Source of the DNA: Microbulbifer harenosus
Lineage (GTDB): Bacteria; Pseudomonadota; Gammaproteobacteria; Pseudomonadales; Cellvibrionaceae
DNA: 64,000 nucleotides
Direction of reading: 5' to 3'
NCBI RefSeq assembly: GCF_005771435.1
Contig: NZ_VANI01000019.1
Span: 30,723 to 94,722 of the forward strand
The notes beneath the pieces were generated by a model, which was given only the letters and a program-made list of their open reading frames with translations, had not been told where the DNA came from and did not search any database. Positions 1 to 8,580 of this stretch are shown one piece after another (within the stretch, counting starts at the first letter, position 1; each line of letters opens with the position of its first letter). Both the position numbers and the translations under genes were made by a program.

Positions 1-392
1 CTGCCGTAATACACAGAAATAAAATCGCGCACATATCCGAGCAGCATGCGGTCCCATAGGTTGCCCAGCGCGCCGCCGAGAATCAGCGCCAGCGCAGTGG
101 GCTCCCAGCGCCTGGCGGCGGGCAACCGTTTGATCCACAGTACAACCACGGTGCTGAAAACCACCGCGATAGCGCCGAAGAACCAGCGCTGCCAGCCGCC
201 GGCATCGGCGAGAAAGCTGAAAGCGGCCCCGTAGTTTTCCGCATAGGTGAACTGCAGGAAACCCGGGATGATCTGCAGCGCAGGGCCATACATAAAGCGC
301 TCAACCGCCCACACCTTGGTGGCGATATCCACCACAATCACCAGCAGTGCCAGCAGATACCAGCGCAGTGGCGAAGACAGCAGTTTAGGCAT
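1..392 (-). CDS. lspA: Lipoprotein signal peptidase (signal peptidase II), 3' end outside window
   Basis: Inner-membrane aspartyl protease that cleaves the signal peptide of prolipoproteins after lipidation. Only the first ~130 codons are in the window; the gene runs off the left edge. The reading starts [14 protein letters not shown], with an early membrane segment, then the family-typical [11 protein letters not shown] and [10 protein letters not shown] blocks, and the first catalytic aspartate in [12 protein letters not shown]. The second catalytic Asp lies beyond the edge. Its ATG overlaps the last codons of ileS by 8 bases, so the two are translationally coupled, the usual ileS-lspA arrangement. 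Identification is firm; integrity of the 3' part cannot be judged. Confidence 0.95.
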   Translation of the reverse strand, partial: MPKLLSSPLRWYLLALLVIVVDIATKVWAVERFMYGPALQIIPGFLQFTYAENYGAAFSFLADAGGWQRWFFGAIAVVFSTVVVLWIKRLPAARRWEPTALALILGGALGNLWDRMLLGYVRDFISVYYG

Positions 393-3189
393 AGTGGCGT
401 TCCTCACCGGAACCACTCACGTTCTCAACACAGCGGCCACAGAGTTCCGGATGCTCGCTGTTGCTGCCCACATCTTCGCGGTAGTGCCAACAGCGGCCAC
501 ATTTGGGTGCGTCCACCTTATGCACCGCCACCCGCAGGCCGGCGAGTTCGGTTTTCTCGGCACCGGCAGCATCGGTAAGCGCCTGTACGGAAGTGGAGGA
601 GCAGATCAGCACAAAGCGCAGCTCGTCTTTGAGCGCATCCAGTTTCTGTTGCAGGGCCTCGTCGGCAAACAGCGTCACGGACGCCTGCAGGGAACCACCG
701 ATCTTGCCCGCCGCGCGCTGCTCTTCAAGCACTTTGTTCACCGCAGTCTTCACATCGGCGATAGCATCCCAGAATTCTGCGTCCATCGCATTGTCCTGCG
801 GCAACTCCGGGAACTGGTGCCACTCTGCCAGCATCACGCTGTCTTCGCGGTTGCCGGGGATAAACTGCCACAGCTCTTCCGCGGTAAAGCTGAGGATCGG
901 CGCCACCCAGCGCACGAAGGCCTGCACGATGTGGTACAGCGCGGTCTGCGCGGAGCGACGGGCGACGCTATCGGCCTGGGTGGTGTACTGGCGGTCCTTG
1001 ATGATGTCGAGATAGAAACCGCCCATCTCCACCACACAGAAGTTGTGCAGTTTTTGATAGATCTGGTGGAACTGGTAGCGGTCGTACGCCGCTACGATTT
1101 CACCCTGCAGCTTCGCCGCCTGCTCGATGGCCCAGCGGTCCAGCGCCAGCAGATCATCCGTCGGCAACAGATCTTTCGCGGGATCAAAACCGGCCAGGTT
1201 GGACAGGAAGAAACGCGCGGTATTGCGCAGGCGGCGATAGGAGTCCGCGGTACGCTTCAGGATCTCGTCGGAAACGCCCATCTCGCCACTGAAGTCGGTG
1301 GCCGCTACCCACAGGCGCAGCACGTCCGCACCCATTTTGTTGATCACATCCTGCGGCGCCACCACGTTGCCGATGGACTTGGACATCTTGCGACCCTGGG
1401 CGTCCACGGTGAAACCGTGGGTGAGCACCTGCTTGTACGGCGCGCAGTCGTTGATGGCGATGGAGGTTTTCAGGGAGGACTGGAACCAGCCACGGTGCTG
1501 GTCGGAACCTTCCAGGTACAGGTCCGCCGGGAAGCGCAGGGCTTCACGACGCTTCAGCACCGCGTGATGGGTCACGCCGGAATCGAACCACACATCCAGG
1601 GTATCGGTAACTTTCTGGTAGTTGTCCGCGTCGTCACCCAGCAGTTCTTTTGCATCCAGCTCGAACCACACGTCCATGCCCGCCTTTTCCACCTGCTGCG
1701 CGACTTTTTCCATCAGCGCCGGGGTGTCGGGGTGAATTTCGTGGGTCTCTTTGTGCACGAACAGCGCGATGGGCACACCCCAGGTGCGTTGACGGGAGAT
1801 ACACCAGTCTGGGCTCGCGTTCAGCATGGAATCGATGCGCGCCTTGCCCCAGCCGGGGATCCACTGCACTTCATCAGCCGCTTTCTGCGCGTGATCCAGC
1901 AGGTCGTTCTGCTGCATGCTGATAAACCACTGCGGCGTGGCGCGGTAGATCAGCGGGGTCTTGGTGCGCCAGCAGTGCGGATAGCTGTGGACCAGTTTGC
2001 CCTGATACAACAGTGCATCGTTTTCTTTCAGCAGTTCGACAATCTTGTCGTCAACCTTGTACACGTGTTCGCCCGCGACCAGCGGTGTGCTGTCGCGGTA
2101 GACGCCGTTGTCGTCGACATAATTCAGGGTGTCGATACCGTAGCGCTTGCCCACGTTGAAGTCGTCCGGACCGTGATCGGGCGCGGTGTGCACGCAGCCG
2201 GTACCGGCGTCGGTGGTGACGTGGTCGCCGAGAATGATCGGCAGTTCCTTATCGTAGAAGGGATGCTTGATTTTCAGGTGTTCCAGCGCGGCGCCGCGGA
2301 TGCGGCCAACCACACTGCCCTCGAGACCAGCCTGTGCCAGTACCGCGTCTTTCAACGCTTCTGCCAGCAGCAGGCGCTTGCCGCCGGCCTGTACCACCAC
2401 GTATTCCAGCTCGCCGTTGACAGACACGGCCTGGGAAGACGGCAGGGTCCAGGGGGTGGTGGTCCAGATCACTACGGACAGCGGGCCTTCGCCGGCGTGG
2501 CCGCCAGCGGCGTCGGCGATGGCGAGCGCGGTTTCTTCGGTGACCGGGTAATTGACGTAGATGGAGTAGGACGTTTTGTCCTGGTACTCCACTTCCGCTT
2601 CCGCCAGCGCAGAGCCGCCCACCACACTCCAGTACACGGGTTTGAAGCCGCGGGACAGGTGGCCGTTTTTCACCACACCGGCGAGAGCGCGAATGATGTC
2701 GGCTTCAAATTCGAAGTCCATGGTGCGGTAGGGATTTTCCCAGTCGCCGAACACGCCGAGGCGGATAAAGTCTTTCTTCTGACCTTCGACCTGTTTTGCG
2801 GCGTATTCGCGGCATTTCTGGCGGAAGGTTTTGTGGTCGACCTTGGTGCCGGCCTTGCCGACTTTCTGCTCCACCTTGTGTTCGATGGGCAGGCCGTGGC
2901 AGTCCCAGCCGGGCACGTAGGGGGCATCCAGTCCGCTCAGGGTTTTCGATTTGACGATGATGTCTTTGAGAATTTTGTTGACCGAGTGACCGATATGAAT
3001 ATCACCGTTGGCGTAGGGGGGGCCATCGTGCAGGATAAACTGTTCGCGACCGGCGCGGGCCTCGCGAATTTTTTCGTAGAGCTTGCCTTCTTGCCATTGC
3101 TTCAGAATTTCCGGTTCCCGGCTCGGCAGATTGCCGCGCATGGGAAAGTCGGTTTCGGGCAGGTTCAGGGTCGCTTTGTAGTCGGTCAT
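385..3189 (-). CDS. ileS: Isoleucyl-tRNA synthetase
   Basis: Class I aminoacyl-tRNA synthetase that charges tRNA-Ile in the cytoplasm and edits misactivated valine. 934 aa, close to E. coli IleS (938). The HIGH motif is at residues 65-68 and KMSKS at 601-605. The C-terminal zinc-binding cysteines are visible as KCGRCWH and ELCGRC. It is a bacterial type 1 enzyme by length and zinc tail, the mupirocin-sensitive class as a family statement. It lies between ribF and lspA. The 431-bp ribF-ileS spacer holds two large palindromic elements, so ileS may have its own promoter or be affected by RNA structure there. Confidence 0.98.
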   Translation of the reverse strand: MTDYKATLNLPETDFPMRGNLPSREPEILKQWQEGKLYEKIREARAGREQFILHDGPPYANGDIHIGHSVNKILKDIIVKSKTLSGLDAPYVPGWDCHGLPIEHKVEQKVGKAGTKVDHKTFRQKCREYAAKQVEGQKKDFIRLGVFGDWENPYRTMDFEFEADIIRALAGVVKNGHLSRGFKPVYWSVVGGSALAEAEVEYQDKTSYSIYVNYPVTEETALAIADAAGGHAGEGPLSVVIWTTTPWTLPSSQAVSVNGELEYVVVQAGGKRLLLAEALKDAVLAQAGLEGSVVGRIRGAALEHLKIKHPFYDKELPIILGDHVTTDAGTGCVHTAPDHGPDDFNVGKRYGIDTLNYVDDNGVYRDSTPLVAGEHVYKVDDKIVELLKENDALLYQGKLVHSYPHCWRTKTPLIYRATPQWFISMQQNDLLDHAQKAADEVQWIPGWGKARIDSMLNASPDWCISRQRTWGVPIALFVHKETHEIHPDTPALMEKVAQQVEKAGMDVWFELDAKELLGDDADNYQKVTDTLDVWFDSGVTHHAVLKRREALRFPADLYLEGSDQHRGWFQSSLKTSIAINDCAPYKQVLTHGFTVDAQGRKMSKSIGNVVAPQDVINKMGADVLRLWVAATDFSGEMGVSDEILKRTADSYRRLRNTARFFLSNLAGFDPAKDLLPTDDLLALDRWAIEQAAKLQGEIVAAYDRYQFHQIYQKLHNFCVVEMGGFYLDIIKDRQYTTQADSVARRSAQTALYHIVQAFVRWVAPILSFTAEELWQFIPGNREDSVMLAEWHQFPELPQDNAMDAEFWDAIADVKTAVNKVLEEQRAAGKIGGSLQASVTLFADEALQQKLDALKDELRFVLICSSTSVQALTDAAGAEKTELAGLRVAVHKVDAPKCGRCWHYREDVGSNSEHPELCGRCVENVSGSGEERHYA

Positions 3190-3285
3190 TGGTTATCTAC
3201 TTCGGTTGTAGCGCTAAAACAAATTCTTTCGTTCAACTGAACTTCAGCGATAACTGGCTTACGAAGTTCAGAACTAAAAATCGAA

Positions 3286-3397
3286 GCGGAAGTGATGGGG
3301 ATCAGGTTTCAAAACCGTCGGCGACATGGACGTCGCCGACGGAGCGTACAGGGACGTATTCACAGCGTTTTTGAAACCTGATACCCATTGCTTCCGC
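3286..3397 (+). repeat. Double-stem palindromic element, copy R1
   Basis: Outer arms 3286-3314 and 3369-3397 are complementary with about three mismatches over 29 nt. Inside is an 11-bp perfect hairpin (3315-3325 with 3332-3342, loop ATGGAC), then the segment AGCGTACAGGGACG TATTCACAGCG at 3343-3367. The same layout with different arm sequences occurs in R2, R3 and R4. Orientation is given by the order hairpin then conserved segment. It sits inside a probable operon, so it is likely transcribed from the opposite strand. Confidence 0.8.
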
Positions 3398-3463
3398 GCC
3401 ACCGGACGTAGAACAGAGCTCTAATATCGGACCCCGGGGTCCCAGCTCGGCCAGTTCGGTGGC

Positions 3464-3574
3464 GGCAGAGCACCGGGGACAGGTTTTCAGGACCGCGGTG
3501 AACCCATCCCTGGGCGCTGCGGCGCAAACATCCTGTTTGCGACGCTCCTGAAAACCTGTCCCCGGTGCTCTGCC
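3464..3574 (-). repeat. Double-stem palindromic element, copy R2
   Basis: Outer arms 3464-3492 and 3546-3574 are perfectly complementary over 29 nt. On the minus strand an inner hairpin (3541-3535 with 3529-3523, loop AGGAT) is followed by a segment containing CAGGGATGGGTTCAC at 3522-3493. The 53-nt core is identical to the core of R3, 12 kb away, except for one base, while the outer arms differ and covary. Opposite orientation to the neighbouring R1. Confidence 0.85.
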
Positions 3575-3620
3575 TTCGCATCTGAGTGTTGGAGTATTCT
3601 GATGCGAAGGGGTAATTTCT

Positions 3621-4598
3621 TTACTTTTGTTTGCCGCTGGCAAACCACGCTTTCGCGTTGGCAATGTCTTCGGCAATTTTCTGTTTGAGGATTTCCAGGG
3701 ACTCAAACTTTTCTTCATCGCGTAATTTGTGGTGGAAGGCGACGGCAATTTCGCGGCCGTACAGGTCGCCGCTGAAATCGAACAGGTGCACTTCCAGCAG
3801 CGGTTTTGCACCCTCGCCTTCCACCGTCGGGCGAAAGCCCACATTGGCCACGCCGGCCACTTCCATACAGCTGCCACTCATCGGGCTGCCGTTGGTGCGC
3901 TTTGCGGTTACCGTGTACACGCCCACCAGCGGCGAGCGATAGCGATGCAGGCGCACATTCGCCGTGGGCGCACCCAGCTGACGCCCGAGGGCGCGGCCGC
4001 GGGCGACCAGGCCGGTAATCCGGTAGGGCTTGCCCAGCAGCTGTTCTGCCAGGGCAAAGTCCGCATTCTGCAGGGCCTCGCGGATGCGGGTGCTGCTTAC
4101 GCGCTCACCGGCAATTTCCAGGGTCGCGGTGTCTTCCACGGTAAAACCCGCTTCCGCACCCACCGTTTGCAACAGCGCGTAGTCACCACTGCGGTCGCAG
4201 CCGAAGCGGAAATCATCGCCCACCACAAGGTGGCACACGCCGAGGCCATCCACCAGCACCTGTTGGATAAACGCTTTCGCGCTCAGGTGGCGCAACCGCT
4301 CGTTGAACTGCAGGCACAGCACGCGATCCACCCCCGCGGCAAACAGCGCAAGCACCTTTTCCTTGAAGCGCATCAGCCGCGCCGGCGCCTTTTCGCCGGA
4401 GAAGAATTCATGGGGCTGGGGCTCGAAGATGATCGCTACCGAGGGCAGTTTGCGCTCGGCGGCCCGCGCCCGCAGTTGGGTAATGATGGCCTGGTGCCCC
4501 AGGTGCACGCCATCGAATGAACCGATGGTCGCCACGCATCCGTGGTGGCGCGGCCGCAGGTTGTGCAACCCGCGAATCAGCTCCCGTTGCTCGGTCAC
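3621..4598 (-). CDS. ribF: Bifunctional riboflavin kinase / FMN adenylyltransferase (FAD synthetase)
   Basis: Makes FMN from riboflavin and ATP, then FAD from FMN and ATP. 325 aa, near the usual ~310-315. The N-terminal nucleotidyltransferase half carries GSFDGVHLGHQ (residues 26-36, the HxGH-type ATP site) and SSTRIREAL. The C-terminal riboflavin kinase half carries APTANVRL and LVGVYTV. It lies 97 bp downstream of murJ and upstream of ileS on the same strand, the standard gammaproteobacterial order. Confidence 0.97.
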   Translation of the reverse strand: MTEQRELIRGLHNLRPRHHGCVATIGSFDGVHLGHQAIITQLRARAAERKLPSVAIIFEPQPHEFFSGEKAPARLMRFKEKVLALFAAGVDRVLCLQFNERLRHLSAKAFIQQVLVDGLGVCHLVVGDDFRFGCDRSGDYALLQTVGAEAGFTVEDTATLEIAGERVSSTRIREALQNADFALAEQLLGKPYRITGLVARGRALGRQLGAPTANVRLHRYRSPLVGVYTVTAKRTNGSPMSGSCMEVAGVANVGFRPTVEGEGAKPLLEVHLFDFSGDLYGREIAVAFHHKLRDEEKFESLEILKQKIAEDIANAKAWFASGKQK

Positions 4599-4695
4599 AG
4601 TGCTTCACTCACCCTACTAGTCACTCTTGATCGGCCTTGCAAAATCAAGCGGCGCAGTATAACGGATTTGGCCGCTCTCTGGGGATTTCGGTCAC

Positions 4696-6369
4696 TCATG
4701 AGGTGGCCCGGAAATGGCGCGGGCGCAGGCCGCTGGCCAGTAACACCCCCAGGTAGGTGGCGCCGCCGGCCACTACCAGCGCGCCGATGCGCCAGGCACG
4801 CTGCCACCAGGGCCAGTCGTTCCAGTCGGGCCAGTAGTGCAATACGCCAAGCAATACCGCTGCCATGGCCAGATTAGCCAGCAGCAGCCGCGCCAGAAAC
4901 GAGCGCCAGCCGGCTTCCGGTGCGTAGACCCCGCCCTGGCGCAGCCCGCGGTACAACAGCCAGGCGTTGATCGCCGCCTGGCCGGCGGTGGCCATGGCAA
5001 GCCCCATATGGCCGAGCTGAAAATACAGGTGCAGCGGCACCACAAACAACAGGCTCAGTATCATCTTGGAGGCAATAGCGATAAGACCAAAGCGCACCGG
5101 GGTGGTGGTGTCCTGGCGGGCGAAGTAGCCGGGCGCCAGCACTTTGATCAGCATGAAAGCGAGCAGCCCGAAGGTGTAGGCGCGCAGCGACCAGGCCGCC
5201 ATCTGCATATCCCGAGCGGTCATGTTGCCGTACTGAAACAGTGAAGTAAGTAGCGGCTCTGCGAGCACAAACAGCGCCACAGCTGCCGGCAGCGCGATCA
5301 GAGTGACGCAGCGCAGCGCCCAGTCGATGGTGTGACGAAAGCGCCGCGGGTCGCCGCCGGCGTGCTGGCGCGACAGGTTCGGCAGGATCACCGTGGCCAC
5401 CGCAACGCCGAACACCCCCAGCGGCAACTCGGTCAGGCGGTCGGAAAAATACAGCCAGGTCACCGATCCGGTGGGCAGGAAGGAAGCCAGCACCGTGTCC
5501 AGAACCAGGCTGATCTGGGTGACCGACACACCGAAGATCGCCGGTGCCATCAGCCGCAGGATCTTGCGCACGCCAGGATATTGCCAGTCCCATTTTGGGC
5601 GCGGCAGCAACCCCTCGCGCATCAGAAACGGGATCTGGAACAGCAGCTGCGCCACGCCGGCCACCAGTACCCCCCAGGCGAGCGCCATGACCGAGGGATC
5701 GAACCAGCCGGCGGCCACAGTGGCGGCGGCAATCAGCACCAGATTGAGCAAGATCGGGGTCAGGGCCGGGATGGCGAAACGGTCAAAGCTGTTGAGAATG
5801 GCCCCGGCGAAGCCGGTGAGCGAGATCAGCATCAGATAGGGGAAGGTGATACGCAACATGTCCGTGGCCATCGCGAACTTGGCCGGCTCATTGCCGCCCC
5901 ACCACCAGCCAAAGGCGAAGATGCCTGTTACCAGCGGCGCGCCCAACACCCCAAAAAGCGTGACCAGCAACAGTGTGCCCCCAAGCGCCCCGGCCACCCG
6001 GTCATTGAGTTCTTTTGCCGCGGCCAGGCCGCCGTTTTGGCGGTATTCCGCCAGCACCGGTACAAACGCTTGGGCGAATGCGCCCTCGGCGAACAGACGG
6101 CGGAAGAAATTGGGGATTTTGAAGGCCACAAAGAAAGCATCGGCGGCTTCACCGGCACCGGTGAGTCGCGCAAATACCACATCCCGCGCCAATCCCATGA
6201 TCCGCGACAACAGTGTGGCGCCGCCGACCACAGAGGTTCCGCGCAGCAACCCCCGCTGAGGGCTATCTTTTTTTTCCTGCAACCCGGCACCTTGTGCCCC
6301 GTGCGATTGCAGTGCCGGGTCATCCGGGCTCGGTTTGGGCGGTTCCTGTTCGGGCGAAGGTGCTGCCAC
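4696..6369 (-). CDS. murJ: Lipid II flippase MurJ
   Basis: Polytopic MOP-superfamily inner-membrane protein that flips lipid II for peptidoglycan synthesis. 557 aa against ~511 in E. coli. The body matches closely (RIMGLARDVVFARLTG, FFRRLFAEGAFAQAFVPVL) with about 14 hydrophobic segments. The excess is an N-terminal tail of ~40 Pro/Gln/Glu-rich residues before the first membrane segment. The start is GTG, preceded at suitable distance by AGGA. No internal Met lies between this start and the conserved RIMGLARD, so the tail is either real or the true start is a non-ATG codon inside it. Ala/Pro-rich tails on this protein vary between genera. Confidence 0.95.
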   Translation of the reverse strand: MAAPSPEQEPPKPSPDDPALQSHGAQGAGLQEKKDSPQRGLLRGTSVVGGATLLSRIMGLARDVVFARLTGAGEAADAFFVAFKIPNFFRRLFAEGAFAQAFVPVLAEYRQNGGLAAAKELNDRVAGALGGTLLLVTLFGVLGAPLVTGIFAFGWWWGGNEPAKFAMATDMLRITFPYLMLISLTGFAGAILNSFDRFAIPALTPILLNLVLIAAATVAAGWFDPSVMALAWGVLVAGVAQLLFQIPFLMREGLLPRPKWDWQYPGVRKILRLMAPAIFGVSVTQISLVLDTVLASFLPTGSVTWLYFSDRLTELPLGVFGVAVATVILPNLSRQHAGGDPRRFRHTIDWALRCVTLIALPAAVALFVLAEPLLTSLFQYGNMTARDMQMAAWSLRAYTFGLLAFMLIKVLAPGYFARQDTTTPVRFGLIAIASKMILSLLFVVPLHLYFQLGHMGLAMATAGQAAINAWLLYRGLRQGGVYAPEAGWRSFLARLLLANLAMAAVLLGVLHYWPDWNDWPWWQRAWRIGALVVAGGATYLGVLLASGLRPRHFRATS

Positions 6370-6589
6370 GTCCCTGATTCCTGAAGGTCAATGCCGGATT
6401 CCGGCCAGAAGTTTAAATGCAGAAGGAAATAATGGGCGGCAAGTCTACCGCAAAGCACCGCCGCGGCCACCCGATCCGCTCGCAAACCCTCTGCAGCGCA
6501 GCCGCGCTACGGTTGGCGCAATACGAAACTATACTCAGTGTAAGCCGTTGGCGAACCGCAGGGATTGGCGGCAACAGAGGAGAAAAGGA

Positions 6590-6730
6590 ATGACCATTAA
6601 CGCATTGATGATTGCACTGCTCCTGGCGATCCTGTTGTACGCCATTGTCGCCATGGGCCCACGACCTCAACGGGTGCGGGTGCGGATCGACCAGTCCCGC
6701 GGCAGCCGCTTTCGGCGGCGCGTGGAGTGA
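6590..6730 (+). CDS. Small single-span membrane protein, 46 aa, unrecognised
   Basis: ATG preceded by an AGGAGAAAAGGA ribosome binding region. The product has one hydrophobic helix at about residues 4-23 (INALMIALLLAILLYAIVAM) followed by a strongly basic, Arg-rich tail of ~20 residues. By the positive-inside rule this predicts N-out/C-in. It is 200 bp upstream of pdsO on the same strand and divergent from murJ. I do not recognise a family. Evidence is the ribosome binding site, the amphipathic composition and placement in an otherwise empty gap; it could still be a chance ORF. Confidence 0.55.
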   Translation: MTINALMIALLLAILLYAIVAMGPRPQRVRVRIDQSRGSRFRRRVE

Positions 6731-6932
6731 TTGCAGCGCAATCTTTGCGGAGGCTGAACTGAATCACAGGGCGCCTCGCCACAATTCGCCATAATTGCTG
6801 AGCAATTTGCCCCACTGGCGCCACGCCAGTGCCTCCTTGCGGGGTTTAAATGACTATCAACCGAGACGGAAACACCAACCCGATCGGCACCGAAGAGCAG
6901 TCATATAAACTCAAATCGCAAGGAACACGATC

Positions 6933-7643
6933 ATGAAAAAGATGTTGTTGGCAGTAACCCTGAGCAGTCTGGCCCTGAACAGCTTCGCCGCGCCCGAGGC
7001 CGCCAAAAACACCGAGACAAAATTTCAGGGCTCAGCCCTGACCCCGGCCAAACAGGCCACTGTATTTACCGGCGCCGCAGTTGCGGGCGCCGCCGTAGGT
7101 GGCCCGGTCGGTTTCATTGCCGGTGCCCTCGGTGGTGCCTGGCTGGGCGAACAGATCAAGCAAGCAGAAGAGGCCGACATGCTCGCAACACAACTGACCG
7201 AAAGCCGCGCAGAACTGGGTAACCTCGCACAACAACTGGACATGGCGCAATTGTCGGCCAACGACGCCCGCACGCTGGCACTGGAAAGCCTTGAGTTCCA
7301 GATGCTGTTCACCACCGGCGACGACCAGCTGCAGGAAGCACAGGAGCGCCAGGTTGCCGCGATGGCCGATTTCCTCACCCGTCACCCGCAACTGCAGGTA
7401 TTGCTCGAAGGTCATTCCGACCCCCGCGGCAGTGACGGCTACAACAATGTACTCTCCGACCAGCGCGCCCTCAGTGTGCAGCGCGCCCTGGAAGCCTACG
7501 GTGTAGCACCTGAACGTATCGAACGCCGCGCTCTCGGCGCCAGTCGCTCCAAAGCTGGCAAGGGCGATCTGGACGCCTACGCGCTCGAGCGCCGGGTCGA
7601 TATTCACTTCGGCCTGCCGGAGTCCACAGCCGGCAACTTCTGA
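6933..7643 (+). CDS. pdsO: OmpA-family protein of the proteobacterial dedicated sortase system
   Basis: 236 aa. Signal peptide at residues 1-20 (MKKMLLAVTL.. ending SFAA), a glycine-zipper hydrophobic stretch around 46-75 (GAAVAGAAVGGPVGFIAGAL), a helical linker, and a C-terminal OmpA/Pal-like peptidoglycan-binding domain (~120-230) with GHSDPRGS and LSDQRALSVQRAL. Likely anchored in an envelope membrane by the zipper and binding peptidoglycan. A short glycine-zipper plus OmpA domain directly before this particular response regulator/kinase pair matches the pdsO family (TIGR03789), whose function is unknown. AGGAA lies before the ATG. A general OmpA-like lipoprotein-type protein is the alternative. 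Confidence 0.85.
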   Translation: MKKMLLAVTLSSLALNSFAAPEAAKNTETKFQGSALTPAKQATVFTGAAVAGAAVGGPVGFIAGALGGAWLGEQIKQAEEADMLATQLTESRAELGNLAQQLDMAQLSANDARTLALESLEFQMLFTTGDDQLQEAQERQVAAMADFLTRHPQLQVLLEGHSDPRGSDGYNNVLSDQRALSVQRALEAYGVAPERIERRALGASRSKAGKGDLDAYALERRVDIHFGLPESTAGNF

Positions 7644-7653
7644 ACATCAACCC

Positions 7654-7686
7654 ATCGGCCCCCGTTCCGCAAAAACGGTGGCCGAT
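7654..7686 (+). terminator. Hairpin after pdsO
   Basis: 13-nt arms (ATCGGCCCCCGTT with AACGGTGGCCGAT, one mismatch) around a 7-nt loop, 10 bp after the pdsO stop. There is no T-run directly after it, so it may be an RNA 3'-end stabiliser rather than an intrinsic terminator. Confidence 0.5.
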
Positions 7687-7743
7687 AGTTCACAACAGTC
7701 CCGCGCAACCCGACTTCCAAAGCCCTGTAAAACCTGACCTTGT

Positions 7744-7771
7744 GTGCCGCTAAAACGTGGCACGCTTTTTT
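7744..7771 (+). terminator. Candidate weak terminator between pdsO and pdsR
   Basis: Short stem GTGCC/GGCAC followed after two bases by six T residues. If active, it would attenuate transcription from pdsO into the response regulator gene, or mark the end of a separate pdsO transcript. Confidence 0.4.
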
Positions 7772-7855
7772 GTGCGCATCATTTTTTGCCAGCGGCCCCA
7801 ATGTTCGGGCATGATTTTCCGCCACATGCCAGCAGATATCAGTGCCAAAGCCCGT

Positions 7856-8548
7856 ATGAACAGCCCGACCATCGCCATTGTCGAAGACGAAATTGCCATC
7901 GCCGAGAACTACCGCGATGCCCTGCGCCGCACCGGTTATCAGGTACAGCTCTACCATACCCGCCCGGAAGCACTGGCCGCATTTCAACAGCGGCTGCCGG
8001 ATCTTGCGGTTATCGATGTTGGCCTCGGGGCGGAAATCGAGGGCGGATTCGATCTGTGCCGGGAGCTGCGCGCCATGGCGCCCACCCTGCCCATTCTGTT
8101 CCTGACCGCGCGGGACTCGGAACTGGACATTATCTCCGGCCTGCGCCTGGGCGCGGACGACTATCTCACCAAGGACATCTCCCTGCCGCACATGCAGGCC
8201 CGTATCAGCGCCCTTCTGCGCCGGGTGAGCATCATGCAGTCCAAAAGCGATGACAACGAAACACTCACCCAGGGCGACCTGGCGCTGGATGTATCGCGCC
8301 TGCACTGCCACTGGCAGGGAACGGCCGTGGACCTCACCGTGACCGAGTTCTGGATTGTGCACGCCCTGGCCAAGCGCCCCGGGCATGTGAAATCCCGCAC
8401 CCAGTTGATGGAAGCCGCGCGGGTGGTGCTGGACGACAACACCATCACCTCCCATGTGAAGCGCATCCGCCGCAAATTCCAGGCCATCGACGGAAGTTTT
8501 GATGCCATCGGCACGGCCTATGGCATGGGCTACCGCTGGCAGGTGTAA
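7856..8548 (+). CDS. pdsR: Response regulator of the dedicated sortase system (OmpR type)
   Basis: 230 aa from the chosen ATG. Receiver domain at residues 1-125 with acidic pocket E10-D11, phospho-acceptor D54 (LAVIDVGLG) and the conserved Lys in YLTKD. C-terminal winged-helix DNA-binding domain (~135-230) with VTEFWIVHALAKRPGHV and HVKRIRRKFQ. The frame is open upstream to 7757, but the extra 33 residues precede the beta-1 strand of the receiver and look unrelated, so I chose the ATG right before NSPTIAIVEDE. No strong ribosome binding site distinguishes the starts. The kinase pdsS follows after 32 bp. Family assignment (TIGR03787) rests on pairing with this kinase and with pdsO. Confidence 0.85.
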   Translation: MNSPTIAIVEDEIAIAENYRDALRRTGYQVQLYHTRPEALAAFQQRLPDLAVIDVGLGAEIEGGFDLCRELRAMAPTLPILFLTARDSELDIISGLRLGADDYLTKDISLPHMQARISALLRRVSIMQSKSDDNETLTQGDLALDVSRLHCHWQGTAVDLTVTEFWIVHALAKRPGHVKSRTQLMEAARVVLDDNTITSHVKRIRRKFQAIDGSFDAIGTAYGMGYRWQV

Positions 8549-8580
8549 CCGCCGCCAGCCCGAACCCCGACCCGACTGTC

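Larger units (their letters stand above)
3190..3620. other. ribF-ileS spacer filled by inverted repeats
   Basis: 431 bp without a credible gene. It contains a 9-bp perfect inverted repeat (3237-3245 with 3263-3271) just upstream of ileS, and the two palindromic elements annotated separately. Open frames across it exist only because the repeats read through, and they show no ribosome binding site or family match. I see no clear -35/-10 pair for ileS. Confidence 0.7.

Noticed and set aside
247..3240. 997-aa plus-strand open frame
   Set aside because: Antisense of ileS; composition is typical of the reverse frame of a GC-rich gene, and no family pattern is seen.
3286..3574. Integron attC sites or a CRISPR array
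   Set aside because: No integrase gene, no RYYYAAC/GTTRRRY ends and no cassette ORFs; spacing and repeat structure do not fit CRISPR.
3302..3877. 191-aa minus-strand ORF across the ribF 3' end
   Set aside because: It reads out of frame through ribF and then through the palindromic elements; no ribosome binding site.
7757..7855. N-terminal extension of the response regulator from 7757
   Set aside because: The 33 extra residues precede a complete receiver domain, overlap the T-run of a terminator-like hairpin and have no ribosome binding site.
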